Shown here one piece after another: positions 43,264 to 51,982 of a stretch of DNA of 64,000 nucleotides. The position numbers were made by a program, and so were the translations under genes. The stretch is from Alphaproteobacteria bacterium (GTDB lineage: Bacteria; Myxococcota_A; UBA796; GCA-2862545), in the NCBI GenBank assembly GCA_020632925.1, contig JACKER010000007.1, positions 682,001 through 746,000 of the forward strand, in the 5' to 3' direction. The number at the start of each line of letters is the position of its first letter. Within the stretch, counting starts at the first letter, position 1. The notes below the pieces were generated by a model. The model did no database searches. It was not told the DNA's origin and worked only from the letters and a program-made list of their open reading frames with translations.

Positions 43264-44798
43264 CGGCCACCTCGCAACGTCCGCTCCACGCCTACCCGCA
43301 CCGCGAGATCCGGCGCCACCGTCGGCCGGGACGCCAGCGCCACCGAGGGACCCAACGACACCGATCCCACCAGCGCGATCGGCCCGGCGGGGAGATCGAG
43401 CCCGACGCCCCCGTGCGCGGTCAGCAGCCCGACCGAGGTGGAGCGCTCGGCGCTCTGCTCCCCGTACCAGGTCCCCCACACCGGATCGGGCGCCCGCGCG
43501 ACCGACTGCCACAGCCAGCCGGCCCCCACGTCCGCCGTCGGTCCGAGCCGCAGCGGGCCCGGGAGCAGGTCCCAGCGCCCCCCGACGCTCGCGCCGACGG
43601 TGCCGTCCGTCCCCGCGAGCGCGTCGGTGCGGAAGGGGAGCCAGGTGCCCTGCGCCCCGATCACCAGGTCCAGCCCGCGGCCCACCGCGCGGCGGCCTTC
43701 GACGAAGAGCCCGTGGCCGTCCACCCGACCCGGGGTCCGACCGGTGGTCAGGAGGTACCCCGCGGCGAGCCCGCCGGGCCGCGTGTCCACCAGCCCGCCG
43801 CGCGTGCGCACGCCCCGCTGCGCCCGCAGCACCGAGACCGACGCGCGGGCGAAGCCGTGCGCGGGCACCTCGAGCTCACCGACCCGGACGCGTTCGCCGC
43901 CTTCCAGGGCCACGACCTGGTAGCGGCCGCCCGGGACGGCCAGTCGGGTGCCCGCGCCGGCGGGAATCTCGGCGACCACCGCGCCCCGGCGCTCGTCGAC
44001 CAGCAGCAGGGGGACGTCGATGGGACCCTCCGCCTGCACGCCGCTGTCGGCGCCGGCCGGCCGGCTCACCACGAAGCGGCCGAGCTCCCCGGCCCACCGG
44101 GGCTCCTGGACGTAGCCGAGGCCCGCGGCCTCCTCGGTGGTGCGCGCGCGCACGAAGCCGTAGAGCTCGCCCAGGGTGACGACGCCGTCGTGGTCGGTGT
44201 CCGCGGCACCCCGCGCGCCGGACACGAAGAAGTGCGTGAACAGGGCACCCCGGCGGCGGTCCACCTCGAACGCGGACTCCTCGGCCCCCGCCGACGCGAT
44301 CCACGCCTCGTCCGCCGGGGGCGTGAACTCCTCGGGGGCGTCGGTGACCTTCACCAGGCTCGCGCCCTTGCTGCGGAGCAGCGTCCCCGCCTGACAGGCG
44401 TCGACCACGAACACGCGCTGGTCGGCGGGCACCACGCGAGCGGCGGTCTTGAGCGAGGACATGCTCATGACCTCGTCCCCGAGGTGCAGCCCGTCGGACG
44501 CGGCGTGCCCCGTGTAGTACACGAGCAGCTCGATCTCCTCGCCGCGACCCCGCGCCTCCGAGGCCGCGAGCACCGCCTGGCCCAGCGCGGCCGTCGCGGA
44601 GTCCACCGTCGCCCCGGGGACGCGCCACACGTGCGCCGCGTCGAAGCCGCCGAGCTCGGTCAGGACGTCCACGACGCGCTCCCCGTCGCTGTCCGCCCAC
44701 TCGAGGCGCTCCTCGCCGGGTCGCCCCTGGTCGGAGGAGAGCACCACCGCGAGCCGGGTGGGCTCGGCGTGGGCCAGCGCGAGGAGGGCCTGGATCAA
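43260..44798 (-). CDS. Secreted caspase-like (peptidase C14) protease with beta-rich C-terminal half
   Basis: A 512-residue protein from TTG 44798 (TTGA overlap with the anti-sigma-like gene), with short signal peptide MIQALLALAHA. The caspase p20-like fold spans about residues 14-240. His98 is in VYYTGHAASDG and Cys135 in VFVVDACQAG, the expected dyad. DTDHDGVVTLGE (200-211) is a complete EF-hand-type calcium loop. From about residue 265 the chain becomes beta-rich (GGRYQVVALEGGERV). From about 330 to 512 it alternates like a small outer-membrane barrel. It is probably processed or tethered at the cell envelope. Targets are unknown. Confidence 0.85.
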   Translation of the reverse strand: MIQALLALAHAEPTRLAVVLSSDQGRPGEERLEWADSDGERVVDVLTELGGFDAAHVWRVPGATVDSATAALGQAVLAASEARGRGEEIELLVYYTGHAASDGLHLGDEVMSMSSLKTAARVVPADQRVFVVDACQAGTLLRSKGASLVKVTDAPEEFTPPADEAWIASAGAEESAFEVDRRRGALFTHFFVSGARGAADTDHDGVVTLGELYGFVRARTTEEAAGLGYVQEPRWAGELGRFVVSRPAGADSGVQAEGPIDVPLLLVDERRGAVVAEIPAGAGTRLAVPGGRYQVVALEGGERVRVGELEVPAHGFARASVSVLRAQRGVRTRGGLVDTRPGGLAAGYLLTTGRTPGRVDGHGLFVEGRRAVGRGLDLVIGAQGTWLPFRTDALAGTDGTVGASVGGRWDLLPGPLRLGPTADVGAGWLWQSVARAPDPVWGTWYGEQSAERSTSVGLLTAHGGVGLDLPAGPIALVGSVSLGPSVALASRPTVAPDLAVRVGVERTLRGGR

Positions 44799-45478
44799 CG
44801 GCCCCTCGTGATCTCGGTGACCGAGCGCCTCGGGCCCGCGTGCGCGGCGGGATCGGGCAGCAGCGACCGGGCGTCGGCCTCGATCGACACGGCATCCCGG
44901 CCCCGGTCCACCCAGGTGACCACCAGCCACTCCCTGCCGTGATGATCGTCCAGGCGCGCGGCCCCGTCGAGGACGAAGCGCTCCCGGGCGCGCACGTCGT
45001 GTCCCGGGTCGAGGATCGAGACGGCGCCGTCGTCCTGCACCGTCACCACCTCCACGACGCCGTCCGCGGGTGCCACGAGCTTCACGAACAGCTCGTCGCC
45101 CGCCGCGAGGTGCTCGGGCGTCCCGGTGGTGCCGTCCACGTGCCGCACCGCGAGGTCCACCGGCAGCCCGCCCATGGCGCGCACGCCGTCGTCGTCGGGC
45201 CCGCGCGCCAGGACCACCAGGCCGATCGCCGCCGCGAGCGCCGCCGCCGCCGCGACCCAGCGCCACGGCCGCACGTCGTTGGCGGGCTGGTGGGGGAGGG
45301 GGCGCCGCAGGCGGTCGAAGTCGCGGCGCGCCTCCGCGAACGAGGCCCGCAGCTCGTCGGCCTCGGGTGCCGCGTCGATGCGCTCCCGCTGCGTCGCGTG
45401 CAGCGGCGCCCCCATCTCGGCCAGCTCCAGATCCACCTCGTCCGGCGCCTCGACCGGCAACAGCTGGAACCTGCTCAC
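44795..45478 (-). CDS. Membrane anti-sigma-like protein with DUF4384-like C-terminus
   Basis: A 227-residue protein from GTG 45478, overlapping the sigma gene by four bases. Residues 1-75 are acidic/basic helices that could hold a sigma factor, though no zinc-binding HxxxCxxC is present. One membrane segment lies near residues 74-92 (WVAAAAALAAAIGLVVLAR). The C-terminal domain has GDELFVKLVAPADGVVEVVTV and GAVSILDPG, resembling DUF4384, a domain often fused to caspase-like proteins. Position between sigma and protease suggests it relays an envelope signal. Confidence 0.7.
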   Translation of the reverse strand: MSRFQLLPVEAPDEVDLELAEMGAPLHATQRERIDAAPEADELRASFAEARRDFDRLRRPLPHQPANDVRPWRWVAAAAALAAAIGLVVLARGPDDDGVRAMGGLPVDLAVRHVDGTTGTPEHLAAGDELFVKLVAPADGVVEVVTVQDDGAVSILDPGHDVRARERFVLDGAARLDDHHGREWLVVTWVDRGRDAVSIEADARSLLPDPAAHAGPRRSVTEITRGR

Positions 45479-45972
45479 GAGACCTCCTCGGCGCGCGATT
45501 GGCGCACCACGGCTTCGAACGTCTGTCGGGCCCGGCCCACGGTGCGGACGGACACCTGGAACATCTCGGCGGCCCGGTCGTTGGACAGGCCCATCACGTA
45601 GGTGGCGAGCGCGATCTCCGCGGTCCGCTCGTCCACGAGCGACAACATGCGCTGGAGCTCCTGACGGCTCCCGAGCTCGTCCTCGGCGTCGGGGGGCGCC
45701 GAGGGGTGCAGGCGCTCGCCGTGCATGGCGCGCAGGCGGGTGCGGTTGCCGCCGTCCCGCAGCAGGTGCAGGCAGCGTCGGGTCGCGGTCGCGTACAGCC
45801 AGGACAGGCTCTCGCCGTCCGAGCGGTGCTCGAACCCGATCTCGATCGCTCGTACGAACACCCAGTGCGTCACGTCGGCCGCCTCCTCGGGGTCGCGAAG
45901 CATCCGCACGCACCGACGGTGCACGAGGTGCCCCGCCCGTTCGTAGAGATCAGCGATCGCGTTCCGAGCCAT
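45475..45972 (-). CDS. ECF-type RNA polymerase sigma factor
   Basis: A 165-residue sigma-70 family factor. Region 2 includes VHRRCVRMLRDPEEAADVTHWVF-type helices (residues about 18-45), and SWLYATATRRCLHLLRD is the end of region 2. Region 4 has TAEIALATYVMGLSNDRAAEMF and VSVRTVGRARQTFEAVV, the promoter -35-binding helix-turn-helix. ATG 45972 heads a five-gene operon with anti-sigma-like, caspase-like and two lipoprotein genes. It probably controls this operon and perhaps the divergent calcium-repeat genes. Confidence 0.9.
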   Translation of the reverse strand: MARNAIADLYERAGHLVHRRCVRMLRDPEEAADVTHWVFVRAIEIGFEHRSDGESLSWLYATATRRCLHLLRDGGNRTRLRAMHGERLHPSAPPDAEDELGSRQELQRMLSLVDERTAEIALATYVMGLSNDRAAEMFQVSVRTVGRARQTFEAVVRQSRAEEVS

Positions 45973-46004
45973 CCATGAGACAGAATGCGCCGCCTGGGAG
46001 GCGT

Positions 46005-46035
46005 CGGCCAAGGTTGTCCGACGAGACGTTGGCCG
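46005..46035. promoter_or_regulatory. Inverted repeat CGGCCAA / TTGGCCG between divergent genes
   Basis: Perfect 7-bp arms (46005-46011 and 46029-46035) separated by 17 bases lie in the 88-base gap between the sigma-factor gene and the TSP3-repeat gene. A regulator binding here could act on both directions. There is no direct evidence for a binding protein. Confidence 0.4.
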
Positions 46036-46060
46036 GGCATTGTGCTGACCGGAGGTGAGC

Positions 46061-48097
46061 GTGATCCACCTGCTCGCGACCATGGTGCTGGCTTCGCCGG
46101 CCTGGGCAGCGCTCGGGCCGGACAGCGACGGGGACGGCCTGACCGACCTCGAGGAGCAGGTCTGGGGCACCAACCCGGCGCTCGCGGACACGGACGGCGA
46201 CGGCCTGTCCGACGGCGACGAGGTGCGTGTCCACGACACCGATCCCACCTCGCCCGACACCGACGGCGACGGCCTGACCGATCCCGAGGAGCTCGCCTTC
46301 GGGAGCGACCCGAACCGGCGCGACACCGACGGCGACGGGCTCGACGATCGCGCCGAGAACCAGTGGGGCACCGATCCGAACGTGCGCGACACCGACGGCG
46401 GCGGCGCGTGGGACGGGGAGGAGGTGCGCGATCGGCACACGGATCCCCTCGACGAGGACGACGACGAGACGCGGAACAACGACGACGATCGCGACGGGCT
46501 GACCGACGGCCAGGAGCGCGGGATCGGGTCGGACGGCGGCGCACGCGACACCGACCGCGACGGGATCGATGACGGCGACGAGGTACTGGTCTACGGCACC
46601 GACCCCACCCGGCGGGACAGCGACGGGGACGGGATCGACGACGGGGACGAGGTGGACCGCGGGACCGATCCGAACGATCCGGACACCGACGAGGACGGGA
46701 TCCCCGACGGCGAGGAGGACCAGACGGACCCCACGCTCCGGGACACCGACGGCGACGGGCTGGACGACGGGCTCGAGCTCGTGATGGGTACGGATCCGAA
46801 CGAGCCCGACACCGACGAGGACGGCCTGTCCGACGGCGAGGAGGTGTTCACGTACCAGACCGATCCACTCGTCCCGGACACCGACCAGGACGGCCTCGAG
46901 GACGGGGACGAGGTGGATCGCGGGACCGATCCGCTCGATCCGGACACCGACAACGGCGGTGTGACCGACGGGGTCGAGGTGCTCGCGGGCACCGATCCCC
47001 TGGATCCCTCGGACGACGCGCCCGGCGGAGACGCCGACGGCGACGGGCTCTCCGACCTGGACGAGGTGCTCGCGGGCAGCGACCCGAACGATCCGGACAC
47101 CGACGACGACGGGCTGATCGACGGCGCCGAGGTCCATGTGTTCGGGACCGATCCGACGGACGCGGACACCGACGGGGACGGACTGTCGGACGGGGCCGAG
47201 GTGCTGGTCCACCACACCGACGCCCTCGATCCGGACACGGACGGCGACAACCTGACGGACGGCGCCGAGGTCGCGACCTGGCACACCGATCCCGGCGATC
47301 CCGACACGGATCACGACGGTCTGGCCGACGGCCGGGAGATCCAGCTGCTGCTCGATCCCAACGACCCCGACACCGACGACGGCGGAACGCCCGACGGTGT
47401 GGAGGTGTTGGTGGACGGGACGGACCCCCTCGACCCGAGCGACGACGTGATCGACACGCAGGACACCGACGGCGACGGCCTGATCGACAAGGAGGAGGAG
47501 GTCTTCGGCTCCGACCCGTCGGTCGCGGACACCGACGGTGACGGCCTGTCCGACGGCGACGAGGTGCACCAGTACGGCACCGATCCGACCGATCGCGACA
47601 CGGACGACGACGGCCTGACGGACGCGCAGGAGATCGATCTCGGCACCGATCCCCTGAACGACGACAGCGATGGGGACGGCGTCCTCGATGGGCAGGACGA
47701 CGATCCGCTCGATCCGTACGACGGCGACGCACCGCCCGGCGAGGACACGGACGGCGACGGCCTGACCGACGACCAGGAGATCGCCCTGGGGACCGACCCG
47801 AACGACCCCGACTCCGACGACGACGGGTTGTCCGACGGCACCGAGGTCGCGCTCGGCACCGATCCGCTCGACCCCGACACGGATGGTGGCGGCGTGACCG
47901 ACGGCGAGGAGGTCGCGAACGGCGCCGATCCGCTCGATCCCTCCGACGACGCCGACCAGATCGTGGAGGAGATCCCGATCACGGGCGGCTTCCGCGGGAG
48001 CGGGTGCGGGTGCGAGAGCGGGTCCTCGGGGACCCTGCCCCTTGCGCCCCTGCCCGCGCTGGTGATGATGCTGCTGCGGAGGAGGCGGCGCGGATGA
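46061..48097 (+). CDS. Thrombospondin-type-3 calcium-binding repeat protein with MYXO-CTERM-like tail
   Basis: A 678-residue secreted protein. I prefer GTG 46061 because GGAGG (46051-46055) lies five bases upstream and overlaps the earlier GTG 46055. After the signal peptide (HLLATMVLASPAWA) there are more than twenty DTDGDGLxDGxEV units with spaced GTDP, the TSP3-type Ca2+-binding repeat. The end, GSGCGCESGSSG, a hydrophobic stretch (LPLAPLPALVMMLL) and RRRRRG, has the layout of the MYXO-CTERM sorting signal, which directs proteins to the myxobacterial surface. It is divergent from the sigma/caspase operon and overlaps the OmpA-family gene (ATGA). Confidence 0.88.
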   Translation: MIHLLATMVLASPAWAALGPDSDGDGLTDLEEQVWGTNPALADTDGDGLSDGDEVRVHDTDPTSPDTDGDGLTDPEELAFGSDPNRRDTDGDGLDDRAENQWGTDPNVRDTDGGGAWDGEEVRDRHTDPLDEDDDETRNNDDDRDGLTDGQERGIGSDGGARDTDRDGIDDGDEVLVYGTDPTRRDSDGDGIDDGDEVDRGTDPNDPDTDEDGIPDGEEDQTDPTLRDTDGDGLDDGLELVMGTDPNEPDTDEDGLSDGEEVFTYQTDPLVPDTDQDGLEDGDEVDRGTDPLDPDTDNGGVTDGVEVLAGTDPLDPSDDAPGGDADGDGLSDLDEVLAGSDPNDPDTDDDGLIDGAEVHVFGTDPTDADTDGDGLSDGAEVLVHHTDALDPDTDGDNLTDGAEVATWHTDPGDPDTDHDGLADGREIQLLLDPNDPDTDDGGTPDGVEVLVDGTDPLDPSDDVIDTQDTDGDGLIDKEEEVFGSDPSVADTDGDGLSDGDEVHQYGTDPTDRDTDDDGLTDAQEIDLGTDPLNDDSDGDGVLDGQDDDPLDPYDGDAPPGEDTDGDGLTDDQEIALGTDPNDPDSDDDGLSDGTEVALGTDPLDPDTDGGGVTDGEEVANGADPLDPSDDADQIVEEIPITGGFRGSGCGCESGSSGTLPLAPLPALVMMLLRRRRRG

Positions 48098-49953
48098 TCT
48101 GGTTCGCAACGGCGCTCGCACAGGACGTCCCCGTCCCCGACGCGGATCTCGAGCTGTTCCGGACGGCGATCGACGCCGAGAACACCACGTGGACCGACGA
48201 CGCGGCGCGACCGGACGACGGCCTGGTGCTCGCGCGGGCGACGACCTTCGTGAGCTCCCGCTCGCTGGTCTACGCGTTCGACGACGGCAGCGACATCACC
48301 GTGCTCGGGCCCGTCGTGCGGTCGGACCTGGCCCTGGCCTATGCGCGGGCGGGCATCCAGGGTGGCCTGATCGTGCCCGTGATCTGGTCCTCGAGCAGCG
48401 ACGTCCGCTCGGGTGGCGCGGGGCTCGGTGATCTCGCGCTGGACGTGCGCGCCGTGCTGGTCGAGCAGGGCCGGCTGCCCGTCGGGCTGGGCGTCGGGGG
48501 ACGGCTCACGCTGCCCACCCACACCCTCGACCTGCCGCTGGGGTCGCGCACCCCCACGGGCGAGCTGTCCGTCATCGCGAGCCGGGAGCTCGGACCGGCG
48601 CTGCTGGCGGTCAACCTCGGTCAGCGCTTCGGGCCCCGCGCGCCGCTGGGCGCCGGCGACGCCGTGAACGACGCGCTCACCTGGCGGCTCGGTGGCGGGA
48701 TGCCTCTCGGCGACGTGTTCACCGCGGCGCTCGAGGCTCAGGGGCGCTTCGAGTACGGCGTGCCGCTCGGGGCTGGGGGCGCGAGCGCGGAGCTCCTGGC
48801 GAGCGGGGGGGCCCTGTTGGGCTCCGGGGTCGTGGCGCGGGTCGGGGTGGGCAAGGGGCTCACGAACGGCATCGGCGTGCCCAACGCCCGGGTGGTCGTC
48901 GGGATCTCGTGGTCGGACCGCACGGGCTCGGGGGAACAGCAGGTCCGTGACACCGACGGGGACGGCATCGTGGACGCGTCCGACCTCTGCGTGAAGGACG
49001 CCGAGGATCCCGACGGCTTCAAGGACGAGGACGGGTGCCCCGATCCCGACGACGACAGCGACGGCATCCTCGACGCGCTCGACCAGTGCCGCCTGCAGCC
49101 AGAGGACTTCGACGGGTACAAGGACGAGGACGGCTGTCCCGACGAGAAGGGTCGGCTCGGCGTCAAGGTGGTCACCCCCGACGGGGATGTCCTGCAGCCG
49201 GTGCAGGTGGTGATCGACTGCCCGGACCTGAACCGGACGATCTCCGCGGACCAGGCGGTCGAGGTGGACCAGGGCAGCTGCAACATCAGCGGTGGCGGGA
49301 CCGACGGCATCCCCTCCTTCTTCGAGACGGTCCGCGTGGACGGCGGCGTGGAGCGGGTCGTGGAGCTGCCCGTGACCGGCGAGTTCGGTCGGGTCTCGGT
49401 GAGCGTGACCGACCCCTACGGGCGACCGATCGAGCAGGCGGCCTGGAGCTTCGACCGACAGGCACCCATGCGGGTGGCGGCGACCGCGACCGTCCTGACC
49501 GTGCCCGGCGAGCACGTGGTGAAGGTGTACGCGAAGGGCCGGGAGAGCCGCCAGCTCGACGTCGTGTCGCGGGTCGACAAGACGATCGAGCTCAAGGTGT
49601 CGCTGCCGCTCGAGCACGCGACCTTGTCGAAGAACCAGATCGTGCTCGGCAAGCCGATCGCGTTCGAGCCAGGGACGGCCACGCTCACCGAAGCCTCGGG
49701 TGAGGTGCTCGACGCCGTCGCCGAGGTCCTCGGCACCCACCTGGAGATCACGTCGCTGCGCATCGAGGCGCACGTCGAGGAGGCGGAGGGTGGCCAGGCC
49801 CTGTCGGATGCGCGGGCCGGCGTGGTGCGGGACGCCCTGGCGAAGCGCGGCGTGGCCGACGCCCGGCTGGTCCCGAGGGGGATGGGCGGCGGGCGCCCGC
49901 TGCCCGACGGGGCGTCCGAGCGGGTGGAGCTCTGGGTCGACGGAGAGCCCTGA
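48094..49953 (+). CDS. OmpA-family outer-membrane protein with TSP3 linker
   Basis: A 619-residue protein from ATG 48094. A short signal (MIWFATALAQ) is followed by a likely N-terminal barrel of alternating strands (residues about 20-280). Two TSP3-like calcium loops follow: DTDGDGIVDASDLC and DDDSDGILDALDQC. A beta-sandwich region precedes the C-terminal OmpA-like peptidoglycan-binding domain (about 500-619; ALSDARAGVVRDALAKRGV, RLVPRGMG). The arrangement is typical of large myxobacterial OmpA proteins that link outer membrane and cell wall. It follows the TSP3 protein in an operon. Confidence 0.85.
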   Translation: MIWFATALAQDVPVPDADLELFRTAIDAENTTWTDDAARPDDGLVLARATTFVSSRSLVYAFDDGSDITVLGPVVRSDLALAYARAGIQGGLIVPVIWSSSSDVRSGGAGLGDLALDVRAVLVEQGRLPVGLGVGGRLTLPTHTLDLPLGSRTPTGELSVIASRELGPALLAVNLGQRFGPRAPLGAGDAVNDALTWRLGGGMPLGDVFTAALEAQGRFEYGVPLGAGGASAELLASGGALLGSGVVARVGVGKGLTNGIGVPNARVVVGISWSDRTGSGEQQVRDTDGDGIVDASDLCVKDAEDPDGFKDEDGCPDPDDDSDGILDALDQCRLQPEDFDGYKDEDGCPDEKGRLGVKVVTPDGDVLQPVQVVIDCPDLNRTISADQAVEVDQGSCNISGGGTDGIPSFFETVRVDGGVERVVELPVTGEFGRVSVSVTDPYGRPIEQAAWSFDRQAPMRVAATATVLTVPGEHVVKVYAKGRESRQLDVVSRVDKTIELKVSLPLEHATLSKNQIVLGKPIAFEPGTATLTEASGEVLDAVAEVLGTHLEITSLRIEAHVEEAEGGQALSDARAGVVRDALAKRGVADARLVPRGMGGGRPLPDGASERVELWVDGEP

Positions 49954-50013
49954 GCCGAGGTATGCCGGCGGGCGGAGGGGATCCTGGCGACCTGGTCCGA
50001 GGTCCAGACGGCG

Positions 50014-50364
50014 ATGCGCACCCGGTTCCAGCTCGACATGGACGAGCCGGACGAGTTCGCGCTCACCGTGCCCCATGGCCAGCGCGAGCAGCGCGTGATG
50101 GTGCGTCACTTCGCGAGCTGGGGCCGGGACATCGTCGAGCTGCGCTCCGCGTTCGGGGAGCTCGGTGACCAGGACGCCGAGGACATGCTGCGGCGGGTGC
50201 TGGCGATGCCGCTCGGTGGGATCGCGCTGCACGGGCGCTTTCTGGTGGTGGTCCACCGCGAGTGCCTGGACGAGCTCTCGGTCGAGGGCGTGCTGTACCT
50301 GATCTCGCGGATCGCGCTGATCGCCGACGGCTTCGAGGAGCTCGACGGCGCCGATCGCTTCTGA
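50014..50364 (+). CDS. Small hypothetical protein
   Basis: 116 residues from ATG 50014; the frame stays open upstream to about 49975, and a non-ATG start near the GGAGGGG at 49974-49980 is possible. It is acidic and soluble. The pattern of beta strands then a helix (VVVHRECLDELSVEGVLYLI, IALIADGFEELDGADRF) is like small YbjN or type III chaperone-type folds, but I cannot assign it. It lies between the OmpA-family gene and a barrel-like protein gene. Confidence 0.6.
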   Translation: MRTRFQLDMDEPDEFALTVPHGQREQRVMVRHFASWGRDIVELRSAFGELGDQDAEDMLRRVLAMPLGGIALHGRFLVVVHRECLDELSVEGVLYLISRIALIADGFEELDGADRF

Positions 50365-50402
50365 CGCACGCCTCGTGCGAACATCGCGCACTGGAGGGGC
50401 CG

Positions 50403-50942
50403 GTGTGGTGGCTGGTGGCGACGAGTGCGATGGCGCAGACGGCGGCGGAGGGCCACCGGCTCGAGGTGGTGGCCCACGGCGGAGGGGCCACCTACGCGCC
50501 GTTCGCCTTCGTGACCTTCGGGGCCGAGGTGGGCGTGCGGACCGTGTCCGGCGTCTTCGTCGTGGCCGGGGTGGACGTGTGGGGCACCAACCGCATCCTG
50601 CCGCCCGAGCTGCAGCTCGACACGGGCATCTACAACCAGTGGAACTGGATGCAGCCGCTCCACCTCGGGGCGGTGTTCAAGCTCGAGGTGGGGCCGATCG
50701 AGGCGTACGCGGGCGCGGACGCGCTGGCGTGCAACTACTACCGCGACGCGGACGGCGCGGCGTGGGCGTTCGGCGGGCGCGCGCGCCTCGGCGCCGACTG
50801 GTACTTCCTGGACAACCTGGCGGTCGAGGTGGACCTGGCGCCTGGCGTGTGGTCGGGGGGCGCGTGGCCGGACATCGACGACCGCGCCAGGAGCCTCGGC
50901 CCGGTGCTGACGGGCTCGGCGGGCATCAAGTTCGGGATCTAG
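50403..50942 (+). CDS. Exported beta-barrel-like protein
   Basis: A 179-residue protein from GTG 50403, preceded by GGAGGGG (50392-50398). Signal peptide MWWLVATSAMAQ. The mature part alternates short polar turns with aromatic-rich strands (FAFVTFGAEVGVRTVSGVFV, LHLGAVFKLEVGPIEAYAGA, LTGSAGIKFGI), ending in an aromatic/aliphatic strand typical of outer-membrane barrels. No family name can be given. It may close the unit started at 46061. Confidence 0.7.
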   Translation: MWWLVATSAMAQTAAEGHRLEVVAHGGGATYAPFAFVTFGAEVGVRTVSGVFVVAGVDVWGTNRILPPELQLDTGIYNQWNWMQPLHLGAVFKLEVGPIEAYAGADALACNYYRDADGAAWAFGGRARLGADWYFLDNLAVEVDLAPGVWSGGAWPDIDDRARSLGPVLTGSAGIKFGI

Positions 50943-51036
50943 GAACACCGCACCGTGCCGCCGTTGCCGTCGATGGAACGGTCGGTCGCTCGGGGCGTGG
51001 GTGGTCCCGGTCGTGGAACGGACCTACGCTCTCGAC

Positions 51037-51924
51037 ATGAGCAACGACCCCACCCGCCGCGCGCTGCTCGCCGGCACCACCGCCGCCGCTGCCTGCGCCG
51101 TCGCCGGAGGAAGCGTGACCCCTGGAACCGCCCGTCAGCCCGCCATCTACCTCCCTCACGGAGGCGGTCCCTGGCCCTTCGTCGACGTGGGCTTCGGCGA
51201 CCGGGCCCAGTGGGACGGGCTGCGCGCCTGGCTCGAGGCGCTGCCCGCCAGCCTCCCCGAGCCCCCGAAGGCGATCCTCGTGATCTCGGCGCACTGGGAG
51301 GAGCCGGTCCCGACGCTGATGACGAGCGCATCGCCGCCGATGCTCTACGACTACTACGGCTTCCCGCCCGCCTCGTACACCATCACCTGGCCCGCGCCGG
51401 GAGCGCCGCTGCTGGCCAACCGGGTGTCGGAGCTGCTGGCCGCCGCGGGGCTCCCGAGCGCGACCGACACCGAGCGCGGCTTCGACCACGGCACGTTCGT
51501 GCCGCTGAAGGTGGCGTGGCCAGGCGCGGACGTGCCGACCCTGCAGCTGTCCCTGGTCCGCGGCCTCGATCCCTCGGTCCACCTCGCGATCGGGCGGGCG
51601 TTGGCGCCGCTGCGGGACGAGGGCGTGGTGATCCTCGGCAGCGGCATGAGCTTCCACAACATGCGGGGCTTCGGGCCCGCGGGCCGTGGGGCGAGCGAGG
51701 CCTTCGACGCGTGGATGGCGGAGGCCTGCGCGCAGCCGACCGAGGAGCGCGATCGCCGGCTGTCCCGCTGGACCGAGGCCCCGGCCGCTCGCGCGTGTCA
51801 TCCGCGCGAGGAGCACCTGCTCCCGCTCATGGTGGTCGCGGGGAGCGCTGGGGGGGATCCGGCGAGCGTCCCGTTCCGCGACCAGCTGCTGGGCGTGCTG
51901 GTGTCCGCCGTCCGCTTCGGTTGA
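51037..51924 (+). CDS. Tat-exported DODA/LigB-type extradiol dioxygenase
   Basis: A 295-residue protein of the 4,5-DOPA-extradiol-dioxygenase-like (LigB) family. Metal-ligand motifs are visible: YLPHGGGPWPF, LVISAHWEE, GFDHGTFVPLKVAWP and GSGMSFHNMRGF. ATG 51037 gives a twin-arginine signal (DPTRRALLAGTTAAAAC) with hydrophobic core, so the folded enzyme would be exported. An upstream GTG at 51001 is possible but adds residues before the Tat motif. Members cleave catechol-like rings or catalyse related reactions with iron or zinc. The substrate is unknown. Most relatives are cytoplasmic, so the leader is unusual. Confidence 0.88.
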   Translation: MSNDPTRRALLAGTTAAAACAVAGGSVTPGTARQPAIYLPHGGGPWPFVDVGFGDRAQWDGLRAWLEALPASLPEPPKAILVISAHWEEPVPTLMTSASPPMLYDYYGFPPASYTITWPAPGAPLLANRVSELLAAAGLPSATDTERGFDHGTFVPLKVAWPGADVPTLQLSLVRGLDPSVHLAIGRALAPLRDEGVVILGSGMSFHNMRGFGPAGRGASEAFDAWMAEACAQPTEERDRRLSRWTEAPAARACHPREEHLLPLMVVAGSAGGDPASVPFRDQLLGVLVSAVRFG

Positions 51925-51982
51925 GGGTGGCGTAACGCATGCGAGACGCCGGGAGCCGCGGCGGCCCGGGTACGACCTGAGC

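Noticed and set aside
45950..48121. A 723-codon antisense open frame over the TSP3-repeat gene
   Set aside because: Same cause: GAC-rich repeats read backwards give long stop-free Val/Arg frames. The sense frame has a signal peptide and ordered repeats.
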